From assembly GCF_000582685.1 (NCBI RefSeq), contig NZ_ALWD01000163.1, forward strand, positions 113,070-177,069: DNA of 64,000 nucleotides, given 5' to 3'. Numbering within the stretch: the stretch's first letter is position 1; each line of letters begins with the position of its first letter. The position numbers were made by a program, and so were the translations under genes. The notes under the pieces were generated by a model. It saw nothing but the letters and a program-made list of their open reading frames with translations. It did not search any database and was not told the DNA's origin. This document shows, piece by piece, positions 56,936 to 64,000 of this stretch. Source of the stretch: [Scytonema hofmanni] UTEX 2349. GTDB taxonomy: Bacteria; Cyanobacteriota; Cyanobacteriia; Cyanobacteriales; Nostocaceae.

Positions 56936-58762
56936 TTAAAAACATCCTATTGATTGCAAGGCTTGCGTGTAGTTAGCAGCTGCCTTTTCGCCATAGTCCT
57001 TAACTGAAAAAAGCCCGTGTACATCACTTACCGCTGCATCAATGGGAATATCTGCACCCCCAAAGTGCATTTGTGCCACTCGTTCAATTAATCGCTTTTT
57101 AGTAAAGGGTTGTCCCGTTGTTGGATCAATCTGTTGGGAGGCTTTTTCCAATAATTTCGTTATGTCAGATTCAAAGGTCGCCTGTTGTTCAGCGGGTGTA
57201 AAATACATCATCATTTCTTCACCCGTTACCGTTGCACCTTTATCCACAAGAGCAAGAAATTCTTGACCACCAGACTTACTTGATATAAGCGATCGCACGT
57301 CCGGACGATACGACATAAATTGCTTTGTTCCTAAGCCACGACCACAGTTACCCGCGCCATCACATACATACGCTCCCACAGAATCGTAATTGCCTTCAAT
57401 CTCTGAAAGTGCATCCGATAAAGCATCTATTTCTACTCCTTTATATTGTTTAGAACAATTACCTGAACTTGACAAAGTAGGAGCTTTAGTAGTCGTGTTT
57501 ACCGGATTATTAAAACTAAATCCACTACTTTTTTTACCCGTTGGGATAGAAACTGAATTGTTAAAAGCACTACCTGTCACCAATCCTAAAAAAATTGGTT
57601 CATTTTCTTTGTAAGTCAACCAGGGAATCGGACCAATAAAGTAAGGTGTACATCCCAAATCTACCAATCCTTTCCGCATACAAGTGCGGAAGAATAAAGC
57701 TTGGGACACCATGCCATCGACTTCTGAGGTGTCCCAGACGACGACTTTAAAAGCATCACCAAAGGGGTGGCGTCCGGTTGGTTCTTTGCCGCCATTTACG
57801 CTTGCCAAAATCCCTTTACCACCCTGTACCAATTGGTACTTGCCACTAATCCACTGTTTGCCTAAAACCAAGGGTGAGCCAGATAATTCGATGTGGGCGC
57901 AATCTTTTTCACACGGCACATTAAATCCTTGTTTGTTACTTCCAGAAATTGTGCCAGAGCGTTGCTGTTCATCGGTGCCAAAGGCGATATCAACAATGCC
58001 CACATCTGCACCTACGGGATTAGCAGGATTAGGAAATTGCGAAAAAGGCACATCACCTAAACCAGCCAATTCATCAATGTTGACACCTTGCCAATCTTTA
58101 AAAGCCCCAATCGGCGTACTATCTAACCCTGGAATCGCATCTAAATTGTAGGAGTCCATTGAGAGATTGGCAAACTCTAACTGACCTAAATGTGGAGACT
58201 GCTGCAATAATTGTCCGATTGTCTGCGTACTATCAAACTGCGTCGCCAGTTCTTGAGAAAGTAAATCAAAAATTGGTTTGACTTCCGTAATAGGCAGATT
58301 TTTTAAAGCTGGAATAGCCTGTACTAAACTTTCTAAAGTTTGGAACTGCATCACTCCAAAGTCTGAGAGTTTAATTTTACTTAAATCTAGCCCGACAATT
58401 TCACTAATGGACTCTTGATTGAATTGTTGGAGTTTAAAACTATCCTGAAAATCTCCTAGTTTCATGTATTGAGCGGGCGTCTGTCCCGTAACCCAAGTGC
58501 GAGACGGGTCATATCCCAACTGCTCAGATACACCTGATGGTGCCAAGAAAGAACCAGATTCGGTGATACCAGGTAGAGATGAAAAAGTAATTTGATTCCA
58601 ATCTGGTAACTGGGTGTTTTGCCAAGTGATTGTAGGAACTGGACTACTAGGTTCAGTTACAGCCAGCGATCGCTCACTGTAATCACTTATAAAAATACCA
58701 GAAATCACCAATGATAAACTTAATCCCGTGACAAACCCGCACAAATTCCTCAGCAATTTCAT
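56936..58762 (-). CDS. Exported protein with lysozyme-like C-terminal part
   Basis: The 608-residue protein has an N-terminal signal segment (VTGLSLSLVISGIFISDY). A long unrecognised middle follows (about 40-430, with Cys pairs such as CEKDCAH and CMRKGLVDLGC). The C-terminal region (about 455-600) holds SEIEGNYDSVGAYVCDGAGNC and GLGTKQFMSYRPDVRS, similar to lysozyme or lytic transglycosylase folds (inference). Transfer systems need such an enzyme to open the peptidoglycan. Genes upstream and downstream are the VirB9-like and small exported proteins. Confidence 0.6.
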   Translation of the reverse strand: MKLLRNLCGFVTGLSLSLVISGIFISDYSERSLAVTEPSSPVPTITWQNTQLPDWNQITFSSLPGITESGSFLAPSGVSEQLGYDPSRTWVTGQTPAQYMKLGDFQDSFKLQQFNQESISEIVGLDLSKIKLSDFGVMQFQTLESLVQAIPALKNLPITEVKPIFDLLSQELATQFDSTQTIGQLLQQSPHLGQLEFANLSMDSYNLDAIPGLDSTPIGAFKDWQGVNIDELAGLGDVPFSQFPNPANPVGADVGIVDIAFGTDEQQRSGTISGSNKQGFNVPCEKDCAHIELSGSPLVLGKQWISGKYQLVQGGKGILASVNGGKEPTGRHPFGDAFKVVVWDTSEVDGMVSQALFFRTCMRKGLVDLGCTPYFIGPIPWLTYKENEPIFLGLVTGSAFNNSVSIPTGKKSSGFSFNNPVNTTTKAPTLSSSGNCSKQYKGVEIDALSDALSEIEGNYDSVGAYVCDGAGNCGRGLGTKQFMSYRPDVRSLISSKSGGQEFLALVDKGATVTGEEMMMYFTPAEQQATFESDITKLLEKASQQIDPTTGQPFTKKRLIERVAQMHFGGADIPIDAAVSDVHGLFSVKDYGEKAAANYTQALQSIGCF

Positions 58763-58792
58763 TACTTTTTCTTTGATAATTATTTCAATGAT

Positions 58793-59578
58793 TTAACTTG
58801 CCTGCATTTGAGGTGGAACAGGCGAGGTTTTACCTAATTCTTGAAGGCGTTGAACTAGCTGCAAAGAAATTCCACTCTTCGCTGCGGCGACTTCAATTGG
58901 TTCACCCGCTTTAACGCTTACCAAAAAGTTTTCAATTCGCTTCCACAATGGAGAGTCACGGTGAATAAGGCGCTGTTGTTGAGCAACAATTAAACCGCGA
59001 CTCATCATTTGCGAATCCTGATATTGTGTGAGAACCGATGTCAAACGTGGGGGATTATTCGCTATAACTTCGGGTGCTTTTTTGGGTGTAACCTCGACCG
59101 TATGGTATTGCGAGTTTTTACCACCCATCGCCACCCGGAACATATACACCCGTCGCCCAGCAGCACCCGCAGTAACGACAGTTAAAAGTGTGCTATTTGT
59201 TTTTGGGAGTCCCGGCATATTTAACGAATTAATCCGCCGCAGATGTAAAACAGTTGCCGCATTTTGTTGGCACTCTCGCCCTAAACCCGATAAACAACCA
59301 TCCGCATCCAGGGTAGCAAAGGAGGGATTATCGAACCACACTTTTTCAACTGTCTCGCCGGTGGGAATGAAACTGATGTTGACTCCATATCCGGGAGACA
59401 ATTCAATCAAAACTGGTGAGGCTGCACTTTGCCCTGTTGCTATGGAGACAGAAACACGTCGTACCGAACTACGGTTTTCTTGGGCAAATACGCTGCGACC
59501 AGAGAAGACACTGGTCAATCCAAATCCAGTCGATATCAAAGCAATTAAAATGATGCGTTGCTGCAATGAGGTTTTCAT
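58793..59578 (-). CDS. TraK/VirB9-like secretion protein
   Basis: A 261-residue protein with a signal peptide (ends SVFAQ) and a beta-rich N-terminal domain. The segment VLIELSPGYGVNISFIPTGETVEKVWFDNPS matches the TraK/VirB9 pattern of outer-membrane channel proteins, and a Cys pair (CLSGLGREC) is present. The C-terminal half is helical. An AGGAGTG stretch lies just before the ATG 59578. It belongs to the core complex with the VirB10-like protein. Confidence 0.7.
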   Translation of the reverse strand: MKTSLQQRIILIALISTGFGLTSVFSGRSVFAQENRSSVRRVSVSIATGQSAASPVLIELSPGYGVNISFIPTGETVEKVWFDNPSFATLDADGCLSGLGRECQQNAATVLHLRRINSLNMPGLPKTNSTLLTVVTAGAAGRRVYMFRVAMGGKNSQYHTVEVTPKKAPEVIANNPPRLTSVLTQYQDSQMMSRGLIVAQQQRLIHRDSPLWKRIENFLVSVKAGEPIEVAAAKSGISLQLVQRLQELGKTSPVPPQMQAS

Positions 59579-59695
59579 TTTACACTCCTAAATCAGTCCT
59601 GAAATCATTCGTCTCTAGTGTTCTCTTTCTCTGCGTTCTCCGCGCGGGCGTGCGGTTACATTTCATTCTCATAAATCAAATAAAACTGCCATAAC

Positions 59696-61702
59696 TTAAA
59701 ATTCAAACGATTGATTTATAAACACCTGGACATTTGTCCCCGCACGGACATACCAAACGTCTTGGCGCTGTAGTATTTCTTGAAGGTCGCGCTGGTTACG
59801 CTGCAAAATTTGCTTGGTGAGAGGTGCAAAACCTCCTTCTAATACCGCACCTAATAAATTGGGGGACGAGTTGCGAGTGGTGGTGGAAGTGCTAAAATTA
59901 AAGCCACTTGTACTCGCCGATGATTCAAAATCGGGTCGATTCATCACTTCGCCGACCTTGGCAAGAGAGCCAAATAGAAATGCTGTGGCATCGTGAGATG
60001 CGATCGCGCTGCCTTTATTACCCCACTTCGACGCAATCAAAGGCTGCCCCTTAGTACCACGAATACTTATTGCTCCAGGTGGCAGGACATACTCCTGACC
60101 ATCAATCACAACCTGCGTTGCCTCCATCTGGGCAAGTCCGGAATCGTTAATATCAACCACCTTCGCAACAATAGTAGTACCCGCTGGTAACGTTACAAAG
60201 CCCTCTTCATCGGTTATTGGTTCAGCCAGTTGGACAATAAACTTTTCGCTCTTGCGGTCAGACTTGGTAGCAACAGTGTTACTCTTAGAATCAGCCCAAA
60301 TCACCGGGGTGACTAATTGCCCTTGACTTTGACCGCCCACTGTTAGCCGTCGTACAGGTACACCTGTGAGAAGAGCAGCTTCTTCAGCCGGATTAACTTG
60401 AGCTGCAACCACTTCCTCCTCAGCTTGCGGATTTTGAGGTGCAACTACTCCGTCGCTTATAGCTCGGACTAGAGTCGCACGGGGGATTGTTACTTGATCT
60501 GAAGTTGTTTGACTATTTTTTACTTGAGCGATCGCCTCTGGCGCGACGCTACTCTGCCTTAAGCCGCCTGGAGGGAGTCCACGCGCAATTGGGGAGTGCG
60601 CCCTAGGGTCAAGTTTGGAAGACCCAAGCTGCTCAGAGCTTTGTTCAGAGGGTGGATACTCCGTATTTGCCGAGGCTAAACGGGCGATGGGCACATCAGT
60701 AGCGTCTCGTTCTCGCAGCGTTTCCGCCATTGAGAGAGAAGCCCCATTTTCGGCGATGGCTCCGCCCACCGCAGGCATCGCCGAAACTGAAGGTTGCTGT
60801 ATTTCTTTTGAGGCAGATGTAGTAAATTCACTCGTTTGGACACCGCCGTAACTCCCCAAACGACTCATTGCTAGCCATTGTTCCATTGGATCAACTGGTT
60901 TTGAATTGGACGCAGATGTGTTAGATTTCGGTGTTTCTCGCACTGTGGGAAAACTAGCTAGCGCTTGTCTTACAGGTTGTTGAATCGGTTGTTGAACTGG
61001 TAGACGTAATGGTTGTTGAACTGATTGTTGAACTGGCAAGCGTAATGGTTGTCGAACGGGTTGAGGCGGTCTTGAAATGTAGCGAACAGGTGGTACAGTT
61101 TGACTTTTGTTCACTACCGGACGGGGAACAGGTGCAGTGGCGGAAGATGGTTTATTCGTTGGTTTCTCAACAACTGTAGTTTTAGGACTCTTTGACTGCT
61201 CGACTGACTTAATTTTTTCAGCTTGGCTTCCTAATGCTAACTGCGCCTTAAACTTACCTGTCTCAGCTTCCTGAGTTTCAACTTTTGTTGCTTGGATTTC
61301 GGGTTTGGACACCGTAACCATACTCGGAGCAGATTTAGGTTTTGACCCCATAATAGTGTTTAAAAATATGGCGCCCGAACCAAACACTGCCAGCATTCCC
61401 AACCCCACTACGCCAGATTTCGCAAACGGATTTCCTGATAAAGTAGGCTGGGTTTTACCAGTTTGCGGATCATCAAATAGTTCAGATTGAGCAATAACAT
61501 TCTGACTTAAATCATCAGATAAACCTATATTTTCACCTTCCGTAAAACTGTTATTAATGTCTTTTGAAATTTTGCCTGTTGTTTCATTGCCATTAAAATC
61601 ATCAAAACCAATTAATTGAGCTAGTTTTGCTTCATCCCATTCTGAGTCTAACTGGTCATCTTGTGGCATGAAGCTAGCAGTTTCATTTAACTCCTTATCC
61701 AT
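59696..61702 (-). CDS. VirB10/TrbI-like secretion core protein
   Basis: The 668-residue protein has a cytoplasmic N-terminal part, one transmembrane helix (about 96-118), a long Pro/Gln/Ser-rich periplasmic segment with repeated LRLPVQQP blocks (about 215-245) and a C-terminal VirB10-type beta barrel: LPAGTTIVAKVVDIN, then VLPPGAISIRGTKG and VRAGTNVQVFINQS at the end. It bridges inner and outer membranes. GAGGAGAA precedes the start, and the gene starts inside the VirB8-like stop (TAATG). A 29-nt repeat (60753-60781) sits in the Pro-rich region without breaking the frame. Confidence 0.85.
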   Translation of the reverse strand: MDKELNETASFMPQDDQLDSEWDEAKLAQLIGFDDFNGNETTGKISKDINNSFTEGENIGLSDDLSQNVIAQSELFDDPQTGKTQPTLSGNPFAKSGVVGLGMLAVFGSGAIFLNTIMGSKPKSAPSMVTVSKPEIQATKVETQEAETGKFKAQLALGSQAEKIKSVEQSKSPKTTVVEKPTNKPSSATAPVPRPVVNKSQTVPPVRYISRPPQPVRQPLRLPVQQSVQQPLRLPVQQPIQQPVRQALASFPTVRETPKSNTSASNSKPVDPMEQWLAMSRLGSYGGVQTSEFTTSASKEIQQPSVSAMPAVGGAIAENGASLSMAETLRERDATDVPIARLASANTEYPPSEQSSEQLGSSKLDPRAHSPIARGLPPGGLRQSSVAPEAIAQVKNSQTTSDQVTIPRATLVRAISDGVVAPQNPQAEEEVVAAQVNPAEEAALLTGVPVRRLTVGGQSQGQLVTPVIWADSKSNTVATKSDRKSEKFIVQLAEPITDEEGFVTLPAGTTIVAKVVDINDSGLAQMEATQVVIDGQEYVLPPGAISIRGTKGQPLIASKWGNKGSAIASHDATAFLFGSLAKVGEVMNRPDFESSASTSGFNFSTSTTTRNSSPNLLGAVLEGGFAPLTKQILQRNQRDLQEILQRQDVWYVRAGTNVQVFINQSFEF
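60753..60781. repeat. 29-nt small dispersed repeat, copy in the VirB10-like gene
   Basis: The same length and end sequences (GCGATGGC and GGCATCGC) as the two copies in the Ycf46-like gene. Removing the inner 21 nt restores GCGATCGC and the residues SAIAEN in frame. Confidence 0.75.
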
Positions 61703-62499
61703 TACAAATTCTCCTCTGGTAAATCCCGAATTGCATAGATTTCTAACCCGCTTGCCCTAACTTGGTAAATCACAGCTGCTAGTCCTGTCATCGTTGCGGG
61801 CGGCTCTGGTGCCGACACTGCCCGAACAAATATTTCTTTATTAAAAGCAATGACTTCACCCACATTATTACCCCGGTTAAATACGGTTAAATTAGCAACC
61901 ATTTTGACCTTCCATTTCCCTTCAGCAATTTTTATAGGTGGCTGGATTGATAGGGGAACTAACACTACTTGCGTTGTTCCTTTGAACACACTTTGAGGAG
62001 TTAAATCAGCTAACAACTTTAAAAAGTCCTTGCGAAAATCTTCACTTAAAGCATTGGATGCCTGCCACGCTCCGGTTGTTACTTTGCCGCGTCCATTCCC
62101 CAGTGAACGAATGTCTACCCCTGGATCTAATTTCGGGTTATTTGCCTCTTCAACTGTTGTAGGAGTGAGAGTTCCTGACCAATTCATCATCAGAGTCATT
62201 GTGTCAGTTACAAACCGGGTTACTACTTGGGGTGTACGTTCCAGACTACCCAAAGGCGCTACTGAAATTGACTTACCTGTTTCTAACTGTACGAGGGAGG
62301 GGGGTGCTTTTTTACTGAGTGAGGAGTAAGAGCCATACAGCATTAGCAACACAAAAAAAGTCAAAATGTGTAATCCAAATGTGCCCACAGCAAATAAAGC
62401 TAAAGCATCACCTGTAGAGAATTTAGTTTGTTGACGATTCAAAAAGCGGAGGCGCTTTTGATCAACTGAATCATTGCTAATATCTTTTGATGCAGCCAT
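61702..62499 (-). CDS. VirB8/TraE-like secretion protein
   Basis: A 265-residue protein with one transmembrane helix near residues 31-56 (ALFAVGTFGLHILTFFVLLMLYGS) and a periplasmic domain with the alternating strand/helix pattern of VirB8 or TraE (TPQSVFKGTTQVVLVPLSIQ, then WKVKMVANLTVFN). The assignment rests on topology, length and gene order beside VirB10. It is translationally coupled to the VirB10-like gene (one-nt overlap). It lies 127 nt after the VirB6-like gene. Confidence 0.65.
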   Translation of the reverse strand: MAASKDISNDSVDQKRLRFLNRQQTKFSTGDALALFAVGTFGLHILTFFVLLMLYGSYSSLSKKAPPSLVQLETGKSISVAPLGSLERTPQVVTRFVTDTMTLMMNWSGTLTPTTVEEANNPKLDPGVDIRSLGNGRGKVTTGAWQASNALSEDFRKDFLKLLADLTPQSVFKGTTQVVLVPLSIQPPIKIAEGKWKVKMVANLTVFNRGNNVGEVIAFNKEIFVRAVSAPEPPATMTGLAAVIYQVRASGLEIYAIRDLPEENL

Positions 62500-62626
62500 A
62501 AATCATTGCTTGTTTTAGTTTTTTAAGTAGATTGGTACAAATAAAGTTAACTGGTGAGGCTATTAACAGTTAATAGTCATGACGCATGAACCCTTAATAC
62601 AGTTATGTTTATTTGCGTCCACTTAC

Positions 62627-63655
62627 TTATTTAAATTGGGGTAAAATTCTGGTGACAACACTGCTTAATCCAAAACGAGTAATGCTAGATAAGCTATTAA
62701 AAACAGCCATGCCCCCACCTGCTGCGATCGCCATTGCCAAAATCGGGGCAAGCAGTCCAGTAGCAAAGGCAAAAATCATCGGGTCATTCTCCTGGGCATT
62801 TACAACCAGGGTGGCAACAAGTCCAGAAATAATATTAAATGAAATCTTTACCATTCCCACACTGAAAAAGCCAGTTAACCAAGCAAAAATTGCTTTTTGA
62901 CCTACAGGGAGCAGTGAGCCACCCACGGCTAATGGTCCCATTAAAGCAGTAAGTAGCATGGAGATTTCAATCATCCATTGAAAGGCTATTGAAAAAGCAA
63001 TTAACCAACCTCTCACTGCCAATTGAAATACATTTGTGTTGAAAAATTCACTTACGCCAAAATCAGGAAACCACCCCTTACCACCATTAGGAGAACTATC
63101 AGCAATTTGTTTTGCCTGAGCAATGGCATTTTCCATGCATTCGCGACGTTGTTGGGGGTCAGCAATAGATTCGCATTGAGTTAAAAGCGATCGCGCTGCA
63201 TCCTGGGAACCAATATCAGCCATTGCCCGTTGATAAGCTTCTTGAAGTTGAATCGAAGCTGAAGTAGAAGTTAACAGCGTTTGATTCGTGGAGTTAATAA
63301 TCTCACGTAGTCCTCTGGTTGCTGCTGCTAAAGGTTGAGCTTGGTTGCTAAGAAGAACTACAACTACAAGAGGCCAAATTAGTTCCGAGAAAGCTTTGGG
63401 GTTATCACCGTCTACCATGTCTTTTGCCCATTGAACAACGAATAACAGGAGAGTGCCAACCCCAAAGAAGACTCCCAGTTGTGCGATCGCTCCATACAAA
63501 CCGCCGCTAAGTACATCATCCCAAAGTCCGTTCATAGATTCAGCAATTGCAGCACTTGCCGCAGCCCCATCTTCGGTGATGCGAGAAGCTTCCTCACCCA
63601 CTTTTGATGTTTGAGCAATAATCAATCCAGAACTGAACAGTTGAAATAACAACAT
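62627..63655 (-). CDS. VirB6/TrbL-like integral membrane protein
   Basis: The 342-residue protein has five or more hydrophobic segments (for example LGVFFGVGTLLLFVVQWA, IWPLVVVVLLS, IEISMLLTALMGPLAVGGSLLP, LLAPILAMAIAAGGGMAVF) separated by a soluble loop with two Cys, as in VirB6/TrbL channel proteins. I use ATG 63655, with an AAAGG stretch 10 nt upstream; an earlier start at 63754 would add residues that come from the repeat region upstream. It is the first recognised gene of the transfer operon in this window; VirB4 and the relaxase would lie beyond 64 kb or elsewhere. Confidence 0.75.
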   Translation of the reverse strand: MLLFQLFSSGLIIAQTSKVGEEASRITEDGAAASAAIAESMNGLWDDVLSGGLYGAIAQLGVFFGVGTLLLFVVQWAKDMVDGDNPKAFSELIWPLVVVVLLSNQAQPLAAATRGLREIINSTNQTLLTSTSASIQLQEAYQRAMADIGSQDAARSLLTQCESIADPQQRRECMENAIAQAKQIADSSPNGGKGWFPDFGVSEFFNTNVFQLAVRGWLIAFSIAFQWMIEISMLLTALMGPLAVGGSLLPVGQKAIFAWLTGFFSVGMVKISFNIISGLVATLVVNAQENDPMIFAFATGLLAPILAMAIAAGGGMAVFNSLSSITRFGLSSVVTRILPQFK

Positions 63656-64000
63656 AGACGGTGTACCTTTTATCAAAAATTTGGGTTGAAAACCCGGTCC
63701 TTGTAGGACGGCTTTCTGATAGAATAGGGTTTGTGGAAGGGTAATCAACCACAATAAAAACCCTGTTGCTACCTAACACGTAGACGCTGCACCTTCTCCC
63801 AAAGGGAGAGGCTTCGCCAAGACAATTGAATCTAGGGGGTTCTACTTCGTAGTTCTAGTATTCGCCTGGAAGTAGGTAAAAGATTTACAGGTACTAGACG
63901 CTCAGTATTTCAAACAAGCAAATTTTGGACGGCAGTTGCTTCAAGTCGGGAAACCCGCCCAACGCACTGCCTCAGCAATCCAACTATGGTCGGGCAGACC
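63656..64000. other. Repeat-rich end of the window, no credible gene
   Basis: Nearly 350 bases upstream of the VirB6-like gene. They contain a hairpin at about 63694-63711 (CGGTCC/GGACGG-type arms), a GC-rich palindromic patch (63790-63815, CTCCC-AAA-GGGAG core) and a two-level stem (GGCAGTTGC at 63931-63939 with GCACTGCC at 63964-63971 around an inner CGGG-AAA-CCCG hairpin). They look like dispersed non-coding repeats or an IS end. Confidence 0.45.

Overview
The window looks like part of a large mobile replicon (conjugative plasmid or integrative element) of a filamentous, probably heterocyst-forming cyanobacterium. The evidence is the dense GCGATCGC (HIP1) octamers, heptamer tandem repeats, very short palindromic mobile repeats and typical cyanobacterial families (Uma2, DUF5674, Ycf46-like ATPase, many CHAT/TPR proteins). 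No rRNA, tRNA, CRISPR array or replication initiator was recognised. Everything here was read by eye from sequence; no homology search was run.

Layout. 1-10.6 kb: two adjacent TPR-CHAT protease genes (the first cut by the window edge) and a Tat-signal metacaspase. 11-15.2 kb: a NadR/PnuC-like fusion remnant, a small divergent regulator pair (XRE), a tyrosine recombinase and a ribbon-helix-helix gene interrupted by a 27-nt palindromic repeat. 15.3-28.5 kb: a membrane protein plus CHAT protein, divergent from a plus-strand cluster made of caspase-NB-ARC-TPR, caspase-iSTAND, MoxR AAA+, vWA, Uma2 nuclease-like and a P-loop GTPase-like protein. 28.5-34.9 kb: HIRAN-like, HNH, clostripain (C11), Hsp70, a RelE-type toxin-antitoxin pair and a vapBC pair whose toxin carries a nonsense codon. 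35-47.4 kb: two related minus-strand cassettes, each with a large protein ending in a degenerate CHAT domain followed by an overlapping gene for an intact-motif CHAT protease; the first cassette continues into a coiled-coil and a beta-propeller gene, the second has an HTH-TPR-macro front end and a nonsense codon in its protease gene. 48-53.8 kb: hypotheticals and a Ycf46-like ATPase operon. 54.2-63.7 kb: a minus-strand type IV secretion/conjugation block (VirB6-, VirB8-, VirB10-, VirB9/TraK-, lysozyme-like and VirD4-like proteins); VirB4 and relaxase are not inside the window.

How it fits together. Nine genes carry His/Cys motifs of clan CD proteases (caspase, CHAT, clostripain) and two more carry protease-dead CHAT folds. 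Most are joined to or adjoin sensor modules (TPR, NB-ARC, AAA, macro, propeller) and chaperone-like ATPases (MoxR, Hsp70). My inference is a mobile island of NTP-controlled protease conflict or cell-death systems carried next to transfer genes. The caspase/iSTAND/MoxR/vWA part resembles described ternary conflict systems; the paired dead-CHAT plus live-CHAT cassettes are the best candidate for something not yet described.
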